Below are positions 17,340-26,143 of a DNA stretch of 41,472 nucleotides, one piece after another. The notes below the pieces were generated by a model. The model saw only the letters and a program-made list of their open reading frames with translations, was not told the DNA's origin and ran no database searches. The DNA lies in assembly GCA_028144365.1 (NCBI GenBank), contig JAOGAX010000006.1, positions 1 to 41,472 on the forward strand, given 5' to 3'. The stretch comes from Aquiluna sp. Its GTDB lineage: Bacteria > Actinomycetota > Actinomycetes > Actinomycetales > Microbacteriaceae. Position 1 is the first letter of the stretch. Every line of letters begins with the position of its first letter. Position numbers and translations under genes: made by a program.

Positions 17340-20300
17340 CCCCAGTGGGGCGGCTTATCGTCTCTGAGCCTGTCATCGTTTGAATCATCACCATCGCCCC
17401 AACCCTCTGGACGGTCCTCAGATGCGGGCTCGTCAAAAAGCGGCTCTACACGGCCGTTGAGGTCTAGGCCCAGCTTCATGGCAATCCTGTTTGCCACTTC
17501 CTGAGGTTGAGCAAATATCTCAAAAGCGTGAACCCTGGTGTATTGCCAGCCCATTGCCCTCAGTAGACCCGGGCGCAACCTGAGCTTTTCTTCCCAGCTC
17601 TCCCCTGCGAGCGACCAGTCTGCATCAATCACGATCGCACTCTTGCCCCTAGATGCCACAAGCGCAATCCGTCCGGCGAAGTTTAGGTTCACCTTCAAGC
17701 CCAGTTTCTCAAGTCGCTTCGCAAGATCGGAAAGAAGCGGATCAGGATCTCCATCCAGCACGTCTGAGAGGAAGCTTGGGGCGATAAGGTCCTTGAGCCA
17801 CTTCTGGTTCTCGGGGAGCGAGCCACCGGCGAAGTCCTCGAAGTTGTAACAGGAGACCACGCTGAGGCGCTTTCTTGCGGAGACAATCTGATTCACCATC
17901 CAGCGGCCTGCGTTTGGAGAGTTGAAGTCGCCCAAAGTTCCGGAGATTCGACCCTCTGGAGTTCTGCCGAAGCCAACCGAGAAAATAACGCGGTCTGCGA
18001 GCCGGTGGGTTAGCTCGCTCATAGTTACAGACTCGAAGCGTTCCCTGCCGTGAGCATCAAAAAACTCAGCTATTGCGGGTTGCTCCCTGACAGCCTCAGA
18101 GACCTTCTGGTCAATTCGATCGGCGTGAGATTTCGAGGCTGTGACAACCATTAGGGACTCGTCTGGGTGCCAGCGAGCGTGAGAGATCACCAGTTCAACT
18201 ACCTTTTCAACCTCCGAGTCCATGGACTCGGTGGCACCTTCAATTGTGGACTCGGCGTTAGCGCCCTCGGTGACTTCGAAGTGTTCGAAGTTGTGCTCTC
18301 CAAAGAGCTGACCAACGGTTGGCTCCAAAATGATTTCGTCGTCGTAGAAGTTTTGGTTCAGGTAGCGACCCAATACCTGGCCATTCATTCGGTAGCTTCG
18401 GCTGATTAGCTCGTGTCCAAATCTCGACTCCACCAGCTCATAGACCGACGGCCTATCCGACTCGTGACTGTCTTGGTTAGCCCTGGCCACAGTGTCAAAG
18501 TTCTCTGGGGCTGCAATTGCTGGGTCTCCGAAGGCAATTACCTGATCGGCTTTGGTGAGCGCAAAGATTGTCTCGGCCGCTCCGGCTGATGCAGCGTCGA
18601 GAACTAGCACGGTGTCAAAGCTGTCGCTTGCCGCTAGCTCCCAGATTCGATAGGGAGAAACCATCACGGCCGGCACCAGCTGCTGCCAAAGGGTGCCTCC
18701 CACCATTAGCCCCTCTTTTAGGGTGATACTTCGCTTCCTGAGTTGTTCGCGAAGCTTGTCGGCGGAAGCCGGCTGCTTTTGAATACCGGCCTTCCAACGC
18801 TCTGAGAGGGCTGCTCTGACGGTATTTCCACCCTCAGCGATGACTTTCTGACCTGAGGTCTCAAATGCTTCCTCGAGCTCTGCCAGGTGCATGGCGTCGT
18901 ACTCAAGAATCTCGGGGTTCCGCTCCACAATCGCCTCAAGGGCTGATTGCCACCATGCCAGCTCAAACTCCAGCTGCACCTGGTGGCTCCCTGGATTCAA
19001 GCGAGACAACTCTTTGGCTAGGTGTCCGAGACCAGCTTCGCTAAGTTCCCTAACGATTGGTTTGCGATCTAGGTACTGGTCCAGATACTCGGTCTGAGTA
19101 GCTAGCTCTTCGAACTTGGAACCAAGCTCGTCGAAACTAAGTCTTGTCAGTAGCGGCCGATCCGGATCAGGATCAAGATGCTTGTACAGAAGCGCGATTA
19201 CCTCGCTAATGGTCTCAAACTTTGCCTGGGTCTCCGCCAAACCCAAGGGAACGGTCGGCGGCGCCTGAGTCTTGTTGTGTTTTTCCCAGAGCTCGCGCTG
19301 CTCCTGGGCGTCTTTGAGTGCCTGGTGGAGATTGCCCACCGAGGTCCCGGGCCTAAGGAACTCTTTCGCCAACTTCTTGAATCTTCTTCGCTGAGCGGCC
19401 GAGAGCTCGGTGCGCTCCGAGCGACCGGCGGTCGCCTTGATCAGATCGTGCAATGGGCGATCGAAGATGCTGGGTAGGAACTTATCTAGGGTGTAGCGGA
19501 CACCAAGGAGAAGCCTCAGCTGCTCGGCCCACTGCTCAACACTTTCGCACGGAGTTAGCTCCAGGTCTGTGAGATAGCGGTTGATCTGATAGCTAAGAGT
19601 CCGCCAGTTCTCTCCGGCGAGCTCTCGAACAGCACTAAGTGCCTTGGCAATTTCCTCTTGGCTTTCAAACCTTGCCCCGTACCAAGGCGAACTCTTTGGA
19701 CCGTATTCAAAGACGCGAGCCTCTTGAGCTTTTGCCAGAAGCTCAGGCGCGGTTGATCGAATGGTTCCAAGTAGCTCGGGCTTAATCCTGGCGGCATTCA
19801 CCGGTGGGTTGGCGCCTCCGGCCAGCTGCGCTAGCTCCTCAAGCGCCTCTATCAGTGAGATGCCTAGAAGAGAGTCGCTCGTGGCAACGGCATTGAAGTA
19901 GCGCTCGATGGCTGCTTGCGCTTTTCGGTGCTCGGCTTTTGCCTCTAGGAGCACGCCAGGAGTTGCTTTCTCGTTTCGAGATATGGCCGCCACCACGTCA
20001 TTCCAGGCGTCGTTTGCTCTGATTGCCAGGCCTCCAAGCCCGTGGCTGCTGAGCCGCTCCGCAAGTTCATCGAGAGTCTGCTCCCTTGGAGCAACAACCA
20101 GAGTCCTGCGCCCATCGAGAGCATTGTTAGCAAGCAGATTAACAACAGTCTGAAGGTAGCCACATCCCGGCAGAGTTCTAACTGCAAAAGATTCGCCCTC
20201 GTGGGCTCTGCGGAGCACAAGCCGTTGCGAAGTATCGGCCTCGGCAACCAAGGTGACAGGAGAGTCTGAAACCACAGGTGCCTTGCCCTGGTCCCCAAGA

Positions 20301-20935
20301 AGCGTTGCAAGGGATCTCAAGTCTTCAGGCAGGTCTAGCTGCGAAAGCCTAATTAGGTCCGGCACGAAGTTACCGAGCACAAGCAGCTTCTCAATATCTG
20401 CCTCCGTGCTTTGTAGGTACTCAGAGACAAGTGCCAATGTGCTGACTGGAATTAGGTCAGACTGTCCCGTTGCAACTGCGATCAGATCTGACTCTTTGAA
20501 GTCTGGGCGATGCTGAGCAATTAGCTCGGTGACAGCCGGGTTTAGCACCGGCAGCTCCGAAATCCGCAGCTCATAATCATCCCCGCGAACCAATAGGTGT
20601 GCCCGCCAGAGCAGGATGGGAAGCTTTTTATCCTCGATACTCACAAGCCCACCGGCGACAAAGAGAGCCTCGGCGCCAAAGGTCTGCTCGATGCGCTGGG
20701 CTTTCCTCAGGATGCGTTTTGTGGCGCTCAGCGCTCTCGCGAGCGCGACTCCATCACGCACAAGGTTGCTGATGGTGGTACTTCGTGCAGAGACCAGCTG
20801 GGCAAGACCGCCAGGATGGGCTCTTGCCAGGTCGACCTGACCAAAGCTGGAGGGTTCAAACCTAATGAGTGGATTAGTTCCGCCAATGCCTGCAAACTGC
20901 TCTTGCCAGAGCTGCAGCTGCTGCGAATGGTCCAC
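17336..20935 (-). CDS. Large SF1 helicase-like protein with REase_MTES_1575-like C-terminus; catalytic motifs degenerate
   Basis: Protein of 1199 aa with the layout of actinobacterial DUF4011-type SF1 helicase/nuclease proteins: an N-terminal domain (about 1-225, TNPLIRFEPSS), an SF1 ATPase split by a long helical insert, and a terminal restriction-endonuclease-like domain (about 1065-1150). Where motif I should read GxGK[ST], this has LPGCGYLQTVVNLL (255-268), so Lys is replaced by Tyr260. Motif II reads LVLDAASAG (778-785), lacking the Glu of DEAS; motif III is GDPAIAAP (803-810) instead of GDxxQLPP. The later SF1 scaffold survives (SRSYRMN, VIFSVGFGRTPEGRISGTLGDFN, VSARKRLSVVS). The nuclease segment lacks an obvious D-ExK (RIALVASRGK...IVIDAD). 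ATP hydrolysis and cleavage are doubtful; a structural role is inference. GTG start with TAGGCT six bases upstream suggests leaderless expression. The frame is open and intact throughout. Confidence 0.8.
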   Translation of the reverse strand: MDHSQQLQLWQEQFAGIGGTNPLIRFEPSSFGQVDLARAHPGGLAQLVSARSTTISNLVRDGVALARALSATKRILRKAQRIEQTFGAEALFVAGGLVSIEDKKLPILLWRAHLLVRGDDYELRISELPVLNPAVTELIAQHRPDFKESDLIAVATGQSDLIPVSTLALVSEYLQSTEADIEKLLVLGNFVPDLIRLSQLDLPEDLRSLATLLGDQGKAPVVSDSPVTLVAEADTSQRLVLRRAHEGESFAVRTLPGCGYLQTVVNLLANNALDGRRTLVVAPREQTLDELAERLSSHGLGGLAIRANDAWNDVVAAISRNEKATPGVLLEAKAEHRKAQAAIERYFNAVATSDSLLGISLIEALEELAQLAGGANPPVNAARIKPELLGTIRSTAPELLAKAQEARVFEYGPKSSPWYGARFESQEEIAKALSAVRELAGENWRTLSYQINRYLTDLELTPCESVEQWAEQLRLLLGVRYTLDKFLPSIFDRPLHDLIKATAGRSERTELSAAQRRRFKKLAKEFLRPGTSVGNLHQALKDAQEQRELWEKHNKTQAPPTVPLGLAETQAKFETISEVIALLYKHLDPDPDRPLLTRLSFDELGSKFEELATQTEYLDQYLDRKPIVRELSEAGLGHLAKELSRLNPGSHQVQLEFELAWWQSALEAIVERNPEILEYDAMHLAELEEAFETSGQKVIAEGGNTVRAALSERWKAGIQKQPASADKLREQLRKRSITLKEGLMVGGTLWQQLVPAVMVSPYRIWELAASDSFDTVLVLDAASAGAAETIFALTKADQVIAFGDPAIAAPENFDTVARANQDSHESDRPSVYELVESRFGHELISRSYRMNGQVLGRYLNQNFYDDEIILEPTVGQLFGEHNFEHFEVTEGANAESTIEGATESMDSEVEKVVELVISHARWHPDESLMVVTASKSHADRIDQKVSEAVREQPAIAEFFDAHGRERFESVTMSELTHRLADRVIFSVGFGRTPEGRISGTLGDFNSPNAGRWMVNQIVSARKRLSVVSCYNFEDFAGGSLPENQKWLKDLIAPSFLSDVLDGDPDPLLSDLAKRLEKLGLKVNLNFAGRIALVASRGKSAIVIDADWSLAGESWEEKLRLRPGLLRAMGWQYTRVHAFEIFAQPQEVANRIAMKLGLDLNGRVEPLFDEPASEDRPEGWGDGDDSNDDRLRDDKPPHWG

Positions 20936-20941
20936 TGCCCA

Positions 20942-20947
20942 AGCCTA
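20942..20947 (-). promoter_or_regulatory. -10 box (TAGGCT) of leaderless helicase-like gene
   Basis: TAGGCT on the minus strand, six bases before the GTG start at 20935, no ribosome binding site. The same hexamer and spacing precede the small membrane-protein gene at 27149. Confidence 0.45.
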
Positions 20948-21024
20948 AATCTTGATGGTCCCTTCTCCCCTTAGCCTTGGCCGAGGAGAATCAGATCAAA
21001 CTCCGCTAATCTAGAACCTCTTTT

Positions 21025-21100
21025 GGCCTCGTAGCTCAGTGGATAGAGCAACGGTTTCCTAAACCGTGTGTCGGAAGTTCGATTCTTCTCGGGGCCACCA
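21025..21100 (+). tRNA. tRNA-Arg(CCT)
   Basis: A 76-nt gene including an encoded CCA. Acceptor GGCCTCG pairs with CGGGGCC, D-arm GCTC-AGTGGATA-GAGC, anticodon stem ACGGT/ACCGT around loop TTCCTAA (anticodon CCT, reads AGG), T-arm GGAAG-TTCGATT-CTTCT with a G-T pair. A 40-nt hairpin starts at the next base. Confidence 0.96.
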
Positions 21101-21140
21101 GGACACATCAACTAACCAATGGGTTAGGTTTGATTTGTCC
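21101..21140 (+). other. Long imperfect hairpin directly after tRNA-Arg
   Basis: GGACACATCAACTAACC folds back on GGTTAGGTTTGATTTGTCC: 5 + 5 + 6 base pairs with one mismatch and a 2-nt bulge, closed by a 4-nt loop. It begins at the base after the tRNA CCA. No T-tract follows, so it is either a processing/termination structure for the tRNA transcript or a regulatory element 54 bp before the SulP gene. Confidence 0.5.
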
Positions 21141-21193
21141 AAGGCTCACAGTCGTGCCAACTCATCCCCAATTAAATCCGGCATGGAGCCACT

Positions 21194-22726
21194 TTGCTTT
21201 TATCTAAGATACGTTCGATTTTTTCCACTTCAGACCCCCGATACAAGCCAAGACCATCGGTTCGTGAAGCGCTCACCAACCCCAAGCTGCTACTGAGAGA
21301 GACTCTGGCCGGACTGGTCGTCGCAATCGCCCTCATACCTGAGGCAATCGCCTTCTCCATCCTCGCTGGTGTCGACCCGAGGGTGGGGCTTTTCGCAAGC
21401 TTTGTCATGGCGATCACAACCGCGGTCCTGGGAGGGCGGCCCGCGATGATTTCTGCGGCAACAGGTGCAGTTGCTCTCGTAATCGCCCCGGTAGCCAGGG
21501 ACTACGGCATTGACTACTTCTTGGCGACCGTAATTCTCGCGGGTGTTTTCCAGGTTGTGCTGGGTGTTGCTGGAGCTGCGAAGTTGATGAGGTTTATCCC
21601 ACGCAGCGTGATGATTGGGTTTGTAAACTCCCTGGCAATTTTGATCTTTATGGCTCAGCTGCCACATCTCATTGATGTGCCGTTCGCGGTTTACCCTTTG
21701 GTAGCGCTGGGACTGGTTGTGATGGTTGTGCTTCCCCGTTTCACCAAAGTCATACCCGCTCCGCTGGTAGCCATCGTGCTCGTAATGGGAACAGTTGTTG
21801 TCACGGGATTGAGTGTCCCGACAGTTGGCGACGAGGGTGAACTGCCCCAGTCTCTCCCTGAATTGCTAACTCCTAACGTCCCACTAACCATGGAGACTTT
21901 CAACATAATCGCGCCGTTTGCTCTCGCGATGGCCTTGGTTGGTCTGCTGGAGTCACTTCTGACTGCAAAGTTGGTTGATGAGATAACTGACACCCACTCC
22001 CAGAAGACACGTGAGTCGCTCGCTCAGGGTGTTGGCAACATCATCAGCGGCTTCTTCGGTGGCATGGGCGGTTGCGCAATGATTGGCCAAACGATGATCA
22101 ACGTCAAAGCCAGCGGTGCCAGGACAAGAATCTCAACCTTTCTCGCTGGTGTCTTTTTGCTGGTTTTGGTTGTTGCACTGGGCGACTTTGTCCAAGCAAT
22201 TCCAATGGCCGCGCTTGTCGCAGTCATGATCATGGTCAGCGTCGGCACCTTCAACTTCCATTCAGTAGCTCCGGCGACTTTGAAGCGAATGCCCAAGAGC
22301 GAGACCGTGGTTATGGTCGCGACAGCAGCCGTAGTGGTCTGGACCCACAACTTGGCAATCGGAGTTATCGCGGGCGTCTTGGTTGCAATGGTTGCCTTTG
22401 CAAGGCGAGTGGCTCACTTCGCCAACGTGAAGCGCTCGGTGGGTGGAGACGATGAAATTCAGGCAGCCCTCTACACAGTCGAGGGGGAACTCTTTTTCGC
22501 CAGCAGCAACGACCTAACCACTTTGTTTGAATACACCGACGATCCCCACTACGTGGTCATCGACGTTTCTGCCTCTCATATTTGGGATGCATCTACCGTG
22601 GCAGCGCTCGATTCAATCGTTACGAAGTACGAATCGCTTGGTAAAGAGGTCTACATTAAGGGCATGAACGAGGCCAGCGAAACTCTCCACACCAGGCTTG
22701 CTGGAAACTTTGGCGGAGATATCTAG
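21194..22726 (+). CDS. SulP-family anion transporter (sulfate or bicarbonate)
   Basis: Membrane protein of 510 aa. About 10-12 helices fill residues 30-400, with the SLC26/SulP opening [35 protein letters not shown] and [16 protein letters not shown]; a STAS domain follows (about 425-505) with [24 protein letters not shown]. SulP proteins carry sulfate, bicarbonate or dicarboxylates. Nothing here separates a BicA-type bicarbonate carrier from a sulfate permease, and no sulfate-assimilation or carbonic anhydrase gene is adjacent. TTG start with GGAG six bases upstream. Stop interlocks with the HNH gene at CTAG. Confidence 0.9.
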   Translation: MLLSKIRSIFSTSDPRYKPRPSVREALTNPKLLLRETLAGLVVAIALIPEAIAFSILAGVDPRVGLFASFVMAITTAVLGGRPAMISAATGAVALVIAPVARDYGIDYFLATVILAGVFQVVLGVAGAAKLMRFIPRSVMIGFVNSLAILIFMAQLPHLIDVPFAVYPLVALGLVVMVVLPRFTKVIPAPLVAIVLVMGTVVVTGLSVPTVGDEGELPQSLPELLTPNVPLTMETFNIIAPFALAMALVGLLESLLTAKLVDEITDTHSQKTRESLAQGVGNIISGFFGGMGGCAMIGQTMINVKASGARTRISTFLAGVFLLVLVVALGDFVQAIPMAALVAVMIMVSVGTFNFHSVAPATLKRMPKSETVVMVATAAVVVWTHNLAIGVIAGVLVAMVAFARRVAHFANVKRSVGGDDEIQAALYTVEGELFFASSNDLTTLFEYTDDPHYVVIDVSASHIWDASTVAALDSIVTKYESLGKEVYIKGMNEASETLHTRLAGNFGGDI

Positions 22727-23232
22727 GCTGCTTGCTGATGCTGCAGAGCCAAAAACTCTTGCCACTGTGGCATCGGCTTCTCAGCTCCCCGCACACTCCA
22801 AACCAGACCGGTTGGCATCTTTGGGGTGACCCTAAGCTCCCAGCCCATCTCCTGAGGGGTCTTGTCGCTCTTGGCGTTATTGCACCTCAGGCAGCAGGCG
22901 ACTAGGTTCTCCCAGCTGTCCTGACCGCCACGCGACTTTGGAATCACGTGATCGATGGTGTTCGCACTCTTGCCGCAGTAGCCGCAGCGGTGTGCATCTC
23001 TGCGCAGCACGCCTCTTCTAGAGACTGGCACCCTGCGGGAGTTGGGAATACGAACATAGCGCTGGAGCAGAATTACCGCCGGCATGTCAAACTCCTGCTT
23101 TGCGCTGCGCACAACCTCACCACCAATCCCGGCAAGCACGGTTGCTTTTTGGTTGAGCACTAAGACCAGTGCTCTCTTGAAGGAAACGACCGCTAGCGGT
23201 TCGTAGCCTGCATTCAGTACGAGTGTGCGCAA
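22723..23232 (-). CDS. HNH endonuclease family protein
   Basis: Protein of 169 aa with a full HNH module: RRDAHRCGYCGKSANTIDHVIPKSRGGQDSWENLVACCLRCNNAKSDKTP, including two CxxC zinc pairs and the central DH. The N-terminal half (MRTLVLNAGYEPLAVVSFKRALVLVLNQKA) is the typical start of the actinobacterial stand-alone HNH family next to the dtxR/serC locus. The cellular role is unknown; it is not linked to a restriction system or phage here. TTG start with AGGAGA five to six bases upstream. Confidence 0.92.
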   Translation of the reverse strand: MRTLVLNAGYEPLAVVSFKRALVLVLNQKATVLAGIGGEVVRSAKQEFDMPAVILLQRYVRIPNSRRVPVSRRGVLRRDAHRCGYCGKSANTIDHVIPKSRGGQDSWENLVACCLRCNNAKSDKTPQEMGWELRVTPKMPTGLVWSVRGAEKPMPQWQEFLALQHQQAA

Positions 23233-23293
23233 GATGTTCTCCTATCGAATTCGCCCACACGGCTTGTGAGTATTCGTTACTGACTCCGGAAAC

Positions 23294-23321
23294 AAAAAAC
23301 GCGCCGCAAAAATGCGACGCG
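23294..23321 (-). terminator. Intrinsic terminator (minus strand)
   Basis: A 9-bp stem (CGCGCCGCA/TGCGACGCG at 23300-23308 and 23313-23321, one G-T pair on the minus RNA) with a 4-nt loop, followed on the minus strand by six T residues (23294-23299). It ends transcription of the NlpC/P60 gene before the HNH gene. The plus side also has a T5 run, so it may act both ways. Confidence 0.8.
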
Positions 23322-23506
23322 CAGGTTTTTCCGGCATGGGTATGCAGGGGTGTTGGTGGAGATGGATCCAGTTGCCATGCCTGGATTGCATGTCTAGTGG
23401 CACTTCACCGCCCCTTCCCAGCTAAGTCAATACTTGCAAAGAAGATTAAGTCTGCGAGGGGAAATCTCGCGTTAGAAACGCTGAAGCTTTGAGTGAACTT
23501 TTGGGA
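23322..23506. other. Gene-poor interval, no recognised gene
   Basis: With the terminator this belongs to the longest gap in the window (23233-23506, 274 bp). Apart from two small hairpins (GCGAG/CTCGC near 23455-23471 and GCGTT/AACGC near 23469-23481) just downstream of the peptidase stop, I see no convincing open frame, riboswitch or known small RNA. Confidence 0.5.
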
Positions 23507-24238
23507 TCAGTTTTGGATGTCCGCGAGGCGAACGATGTGGAATCTATCGGTGAAGATTGGTGCCAGCTTCACGCGGTCTCCCGGCTGAGGCGCGTGGTAG
23601 AAGTTACCGTTACCGGCGTAGACCCCGTTGTGGCTGTAGTCATTGAAGACCACGATGTCTCCGGGAACGGCCTCCTCGATAGGAACCCGCTCTGCGTATC
23701 TAGCCTGCTGATAGACGCTGTGCGGAAGCTCGATTCCAAACTGCGCGTAGACAAAAAGCACAAGGCCAGAGCAGTCAATACCGTTGGGGGTTTGACCACC
23801 AAAGACATATGGCGTTCCAACAACCTCGGCGGTTGCCTTCATGATGTTGGCGCTAGTGATTTCGGTGAATCTAGGTTCTGCTAAGTAGTCGGCAGCCAAA
23901 GGGCCACGGTAGCGCTGAGAAGATCGCTTGACCTCAAACTCCGATGCGTCAGCTGGTTGGTACTCGCCTCTGGTAAAAGAAACCGCCCTCACCGTTGCGA
24001 CTGATAGTCCTTGGGATGGGGCGGAGAGCTGAACCATTTCGTTAGAGGTAGTTAGGCCCGATACGGCAGTTGCCTCAGGAGAAAAACCATAAGAAGGCAA
24101 AGCGAAGGTCGCCATCAGGCCGGTGGCCGACGCCATCGTCCAGAATGAGCGCATGCCGCTGCGAGCGGCTACCATCTTCTTGGCCCGCTCTGCTTTTCTT
24201 AGCTCTTTGCGCGATGGCCTAGCATCAGCTGAACTCAA
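23507..24238 (-). CDS. NlpC/P60 (C40) cell-wall peptidase, secreted or membrane-anchored
   Basis: Peptidoglycan endopeptidase candidate of 243 aa. A basic N-terminus (KELRKAERAKKM) precedes a hydrophobic segment (about 31-50), which is a signal/anchor; the C40 domain is at about 130-240. Catalytic Cys156 sits in NGIDCSGLVLFVY, His203 in DYSHNGVYAG, and the third polar residue His215 in NFYHAP. Length and motif order are typical. TTG start with a strong GGAGG upstream; the leader has a 6-bp hairpin (AGAAGT/ACTTCT, 24252-24270). Terminator at 23294-23321 follows. Confidence 0.92.
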   Translation of the reverse strand: MSSADARPSRKELRKAERAKKMVAARSGMRSFWTMASATGLMATFALPSYGFSPEATAVSGLTTSNEMVQLSAPSQGLSVATVRAVSFTRGEYQPADASEFEVKRSSQRYRGPLAADYLAEPRFTEITSANIMKATAEVVGTPYVFGGQTPNGIDCSGLVLFVYAQFGIELPHSVYQQARYAERVPIEEAVPGDIVVFNDYSHNGVYAGNGNFYHAPQPGDRVKLAPIFTDRFHIVRLADIQN

Positions 24239-24279
24239 AAGGAATCCTCCGAGAAGTCTTTGGAACTTCTAACTGCCCA

Positions 24280-24285
24280 AGTATA
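24280..24285 (-). promoter_or_regulatory. -10 box (TATACT) for the NlpC/P60 gene
   Basis: TATACT on the minus strand between the dtxR-family stop and the peptidase start. It would give a leader of about 35 nt containing the AGAAGT/ACTTCT hairpin and GGAGG. The -35 position (inside the upstream gene) is weak. Confidence 0.45.
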
Positions 24286-24286
24286 A

Positions 24287-24970
24287 CTAGTTAGCCATCT
24301 GTTCACATAAAAACAGGTGCTGCCCTATCGAGTCGTCAATCAGCAGACCCTCTTGATAGCCCGATGCGGTTAGCAGCTTCTCACCCGATTGAACTGTCAA
24401 CACAGTCGAGGCCCCAGGCACCAGCCCCAACTGCCGAAGCTGAGTGAGGAAGCTGGTGTCTAACTGCAGCGGCTCTCCAATCCTGCAAAGCTCATATTCG
24501 CCTCCAGCTAGTTCACTAAGTGGCTGACAGCTTTTTACCTCTGGAGAGGGAAGCCCCAATAGCTCAAGTCCCGGTATTGGCATCCCAAATGGTGAGTGAG
24601 TGGGGTTATTGAGAAGCTCAATGAGCCTTCGCTCGACGGCCTCGCTCATCACGTGCTCCCAGCGACAGGCTTCGTCATGGACGCTCTCCCAGTCAAGGCC
24701 AATCACCTCGACCAGTAATAGCTCAGCTAGCCGATGTTTACGCATCACCTCAACTGCCGTCAGCCTGCCCTCGTCGGTGAAGAGAAGCTTGCGATCTTCC
24801 TCAACCCGAAGCAGCCCATCGCGCTCCATGCGGGCAACGGTCTGGGAGACGGTAGGGCCGGAGTGGTCCAGTCGCTCTGCAATCCGGGCACGCATGGGCG
24901 CGATGCCCTCCTCCTCAAGCTCCAAAATCGCCTTGAGGTACATCTCCGTGGTGTCAATTAGGTCAGTCAT
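24287..24970 (-). CDS. DtxR/MntR-family metal-dependent transcriptional regulator
   Basis: Protein of 227 aa with an N-terminal winged helix (TTEMYLKAILELEEEGI...ARIAERLDHSGPTVSQTVARMERDGLL, residues 7-55), the dimerisation/metal domain (RKHRLAELLLVEVIGLDWESVHDEACRWEHVMSEAVERRL, about 77-116) with Cys102, Glu and His ligands as in DtxR/IdeR, and a C-terminal SH3-like FeoA domain (about 150-225). It probably represses metal uptake genes when Fe2+ or Mn2+ is plentiful; which metal cannot be settled by eye. No adjacent metal transporter. ATG with AGGA upstream; divergent from serC. Confidence 0.95.
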   Translation of the reverse strand: MTDLIDTTEMYLKAILELEEEGIAPMRARIAERLDHSGPTVSQTVARMERDGLLRVEEDRKLLFTDEGRLTAVEVMRKHRLAELLLVEVIGLDWESVHDEACRWEHVMSEAVERRLIELLNNPTHSPFGMPIPGLELLGLPSPEVKSCQPLSELAGGEYELCRIGEPLQLDTSFLTQLRQLGLVPGASTVLTVQSGEKLLTASGYQEGLLIDDSIGQHLFLCEQMAN

Positions 24971-25014
24971 GTATTTTCCTGTGGCTATGCAAGAAGACTA
25001 ATAAAGCCGGAGGC

Positions 25015-25020
25015 TAAACT
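25015..25020 (+). promoter_or_regulatory. -10 box (TAAACT) of leaderless serC
   Basis: TAAACT with exactly seven bases to the serC ATG. GGAG at 25009-25012 lies upstream of this -10 box and would not be in the transcript if initiation is at the start codon. Confidence 0.45.
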
Positions 25021-25027
25021 TACCGCC

Positions 25028-26143
25028 ATGGCCCAGATTGTGATTCCCGAAAACCTCAAGCCCAAGGACGGCAGGTTTGGTTGCGGGCCATCAAAGATGC
25101 GTCCCGAGCAGATCACAAGCTTTGTTCAGTTCGCGCAGGAGCACATGGGCACCTCACACCGCCAGATGCCGATTAGGAATCTTGTCGGAGAAATGAAGCA
25201 GGGCCTTAGCGAGCTGTTCAGGGCTCCGGAGGGCTACGAGGTGATTCTGGGTAACGGTGGCGCATCAGCGTTTTGGGATGCCGCAACTTTTTCCCTTGCA
25301 ACCAGAAAAGGACAGGCCCTAGTTCACGGAGAGTTCGGCAGCAAGTTTGCCAAGATCCTTGGTGCACCGTGGCTTGAGAGTCCGACCGTAATCTCTGCAG
25401 AACCGGGCACTAGAGGTGAATTGGTAGCTGAGGCAGGGGTTGACATCTACGCCTACCCCCACAACGAGACCTCAGCGGGAGTTGTCACAAGCGTCAAGAG
25501 AGCATCCGGAGCTGACGGTGACGCTCTCATGCTCACCGATGCCACCAGTGCCGCGGGCGGTATCGACTTCGAACTCAGTGAGACCGATGCCTACTACTTC
25601 GCACCACAGAAGAACTTTGCCTCGGACGGTGGCCTCTGGATAGCGATGGTCTCGCCCAAGGCCATCGAGCGCATCGAGAGCGTTGCAGCGTCGGAGCGCT
25701 ATATCCCAAACATTCTCAGCCTCAAGCTCGCCCTGGATAACTCGCGCGACAACTACACGTTGAATACTCCCGCCCTGGCAACCATCTTCTTTATGAATGA
25801 GCAGGTTAAGTGGATTAATCGAAACGGCGGACTGAGATGGGCGGATGCAAGAACCAAGCAAAGCTCCAAGCTCCTTTTTGATTGGGCAGAGCGGACCGAG
25901 GTCACTCATGCCTTTGTAGAAAACCCCGAGCACCGCTCTCAGGTGGTCGCAACAATTAACTTCGCCGACCACATCGATGCTCTTGAGGTTGCCCAGATAC
26001 TTCGCGAAAACGGAATCGTCGACACCGAGCCATATCGAAAGCTTGGAAAGAATCAGCTCAGGATTGCAACGTTTGTTTCTATCGAGCCTTCAGACATTGA
26101 AGCGCTCATCGAGTGCATCGACTACGTTCTGGAGCGAATGTGA
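25028..26143 (+). CDS. serC: Phosphoserine transaminase
   Basis: PLP enzyme making phosphoserine from phosphohydroxypyruvate and glutamate (serine synthesis; also the pyridoxal route). At 371 aa it matches the actinobacterial form. It contains KPKDGRFGCGPSKMR, GNGGASAFWDAATFSL, and the Schiff-base lysine Lys195 in YFAPQKNFASDGGLW. Its last codons ATG-TGA overlap the GTG start of the DUF2530 gene by four bases, coupling translation. Divergent from the DtxR-family gene. Confidence 0.97.
   Translation: MAQIVIPENLKPKDGRFGCGPSKMRPEQITSFVQFAQEHMGTSHRQMPIRNLVGEMKQGLSELFRAPEGYEVILGNGGASAFWDAATFSLATRKGQALVHGEFGSKFAKILGAPWLESPTVISAEPGTRGELVAEAGVDIYAYPHNETSAGVVTSVKRASGADGDALMLTDATSAAGGIDFELSETDAYYFAPQKNFASDGGLWIAMVSPKAIERIESVAASERYIPNILSLKLALDNSRDNYTLNTPALATIFFMNEQVKWINRNGGLRWADARTKQSSKLLFDWAERTEVTHAFVENPEHRSQVVATINFADHIDALEVAQILRENGIVDTEPYRKLGKNQLRIATFVSIEPSDIEALIECIDYVLERM

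Noticed and set aside
21111-21130. DtxR-type operator in the tRNA-Arg hairpin
   Set aside because: The half-sites are in the opposite orientation (CTAACC...GGTTAG) from the DtxR box (GGTTAG...CTAACC).
22723-23232. HNH gene as part of a mobile element or restriction system
   Set aside because: No methylase, recombinase or intron features nearby; the gene sits in a conserved actinobacterial neighbourhood.
23223-23492. Plus-strand 89-aa frame in the longest gap
   Set aside because: No start signal, odd composition, and it runs through a transcription terminator.
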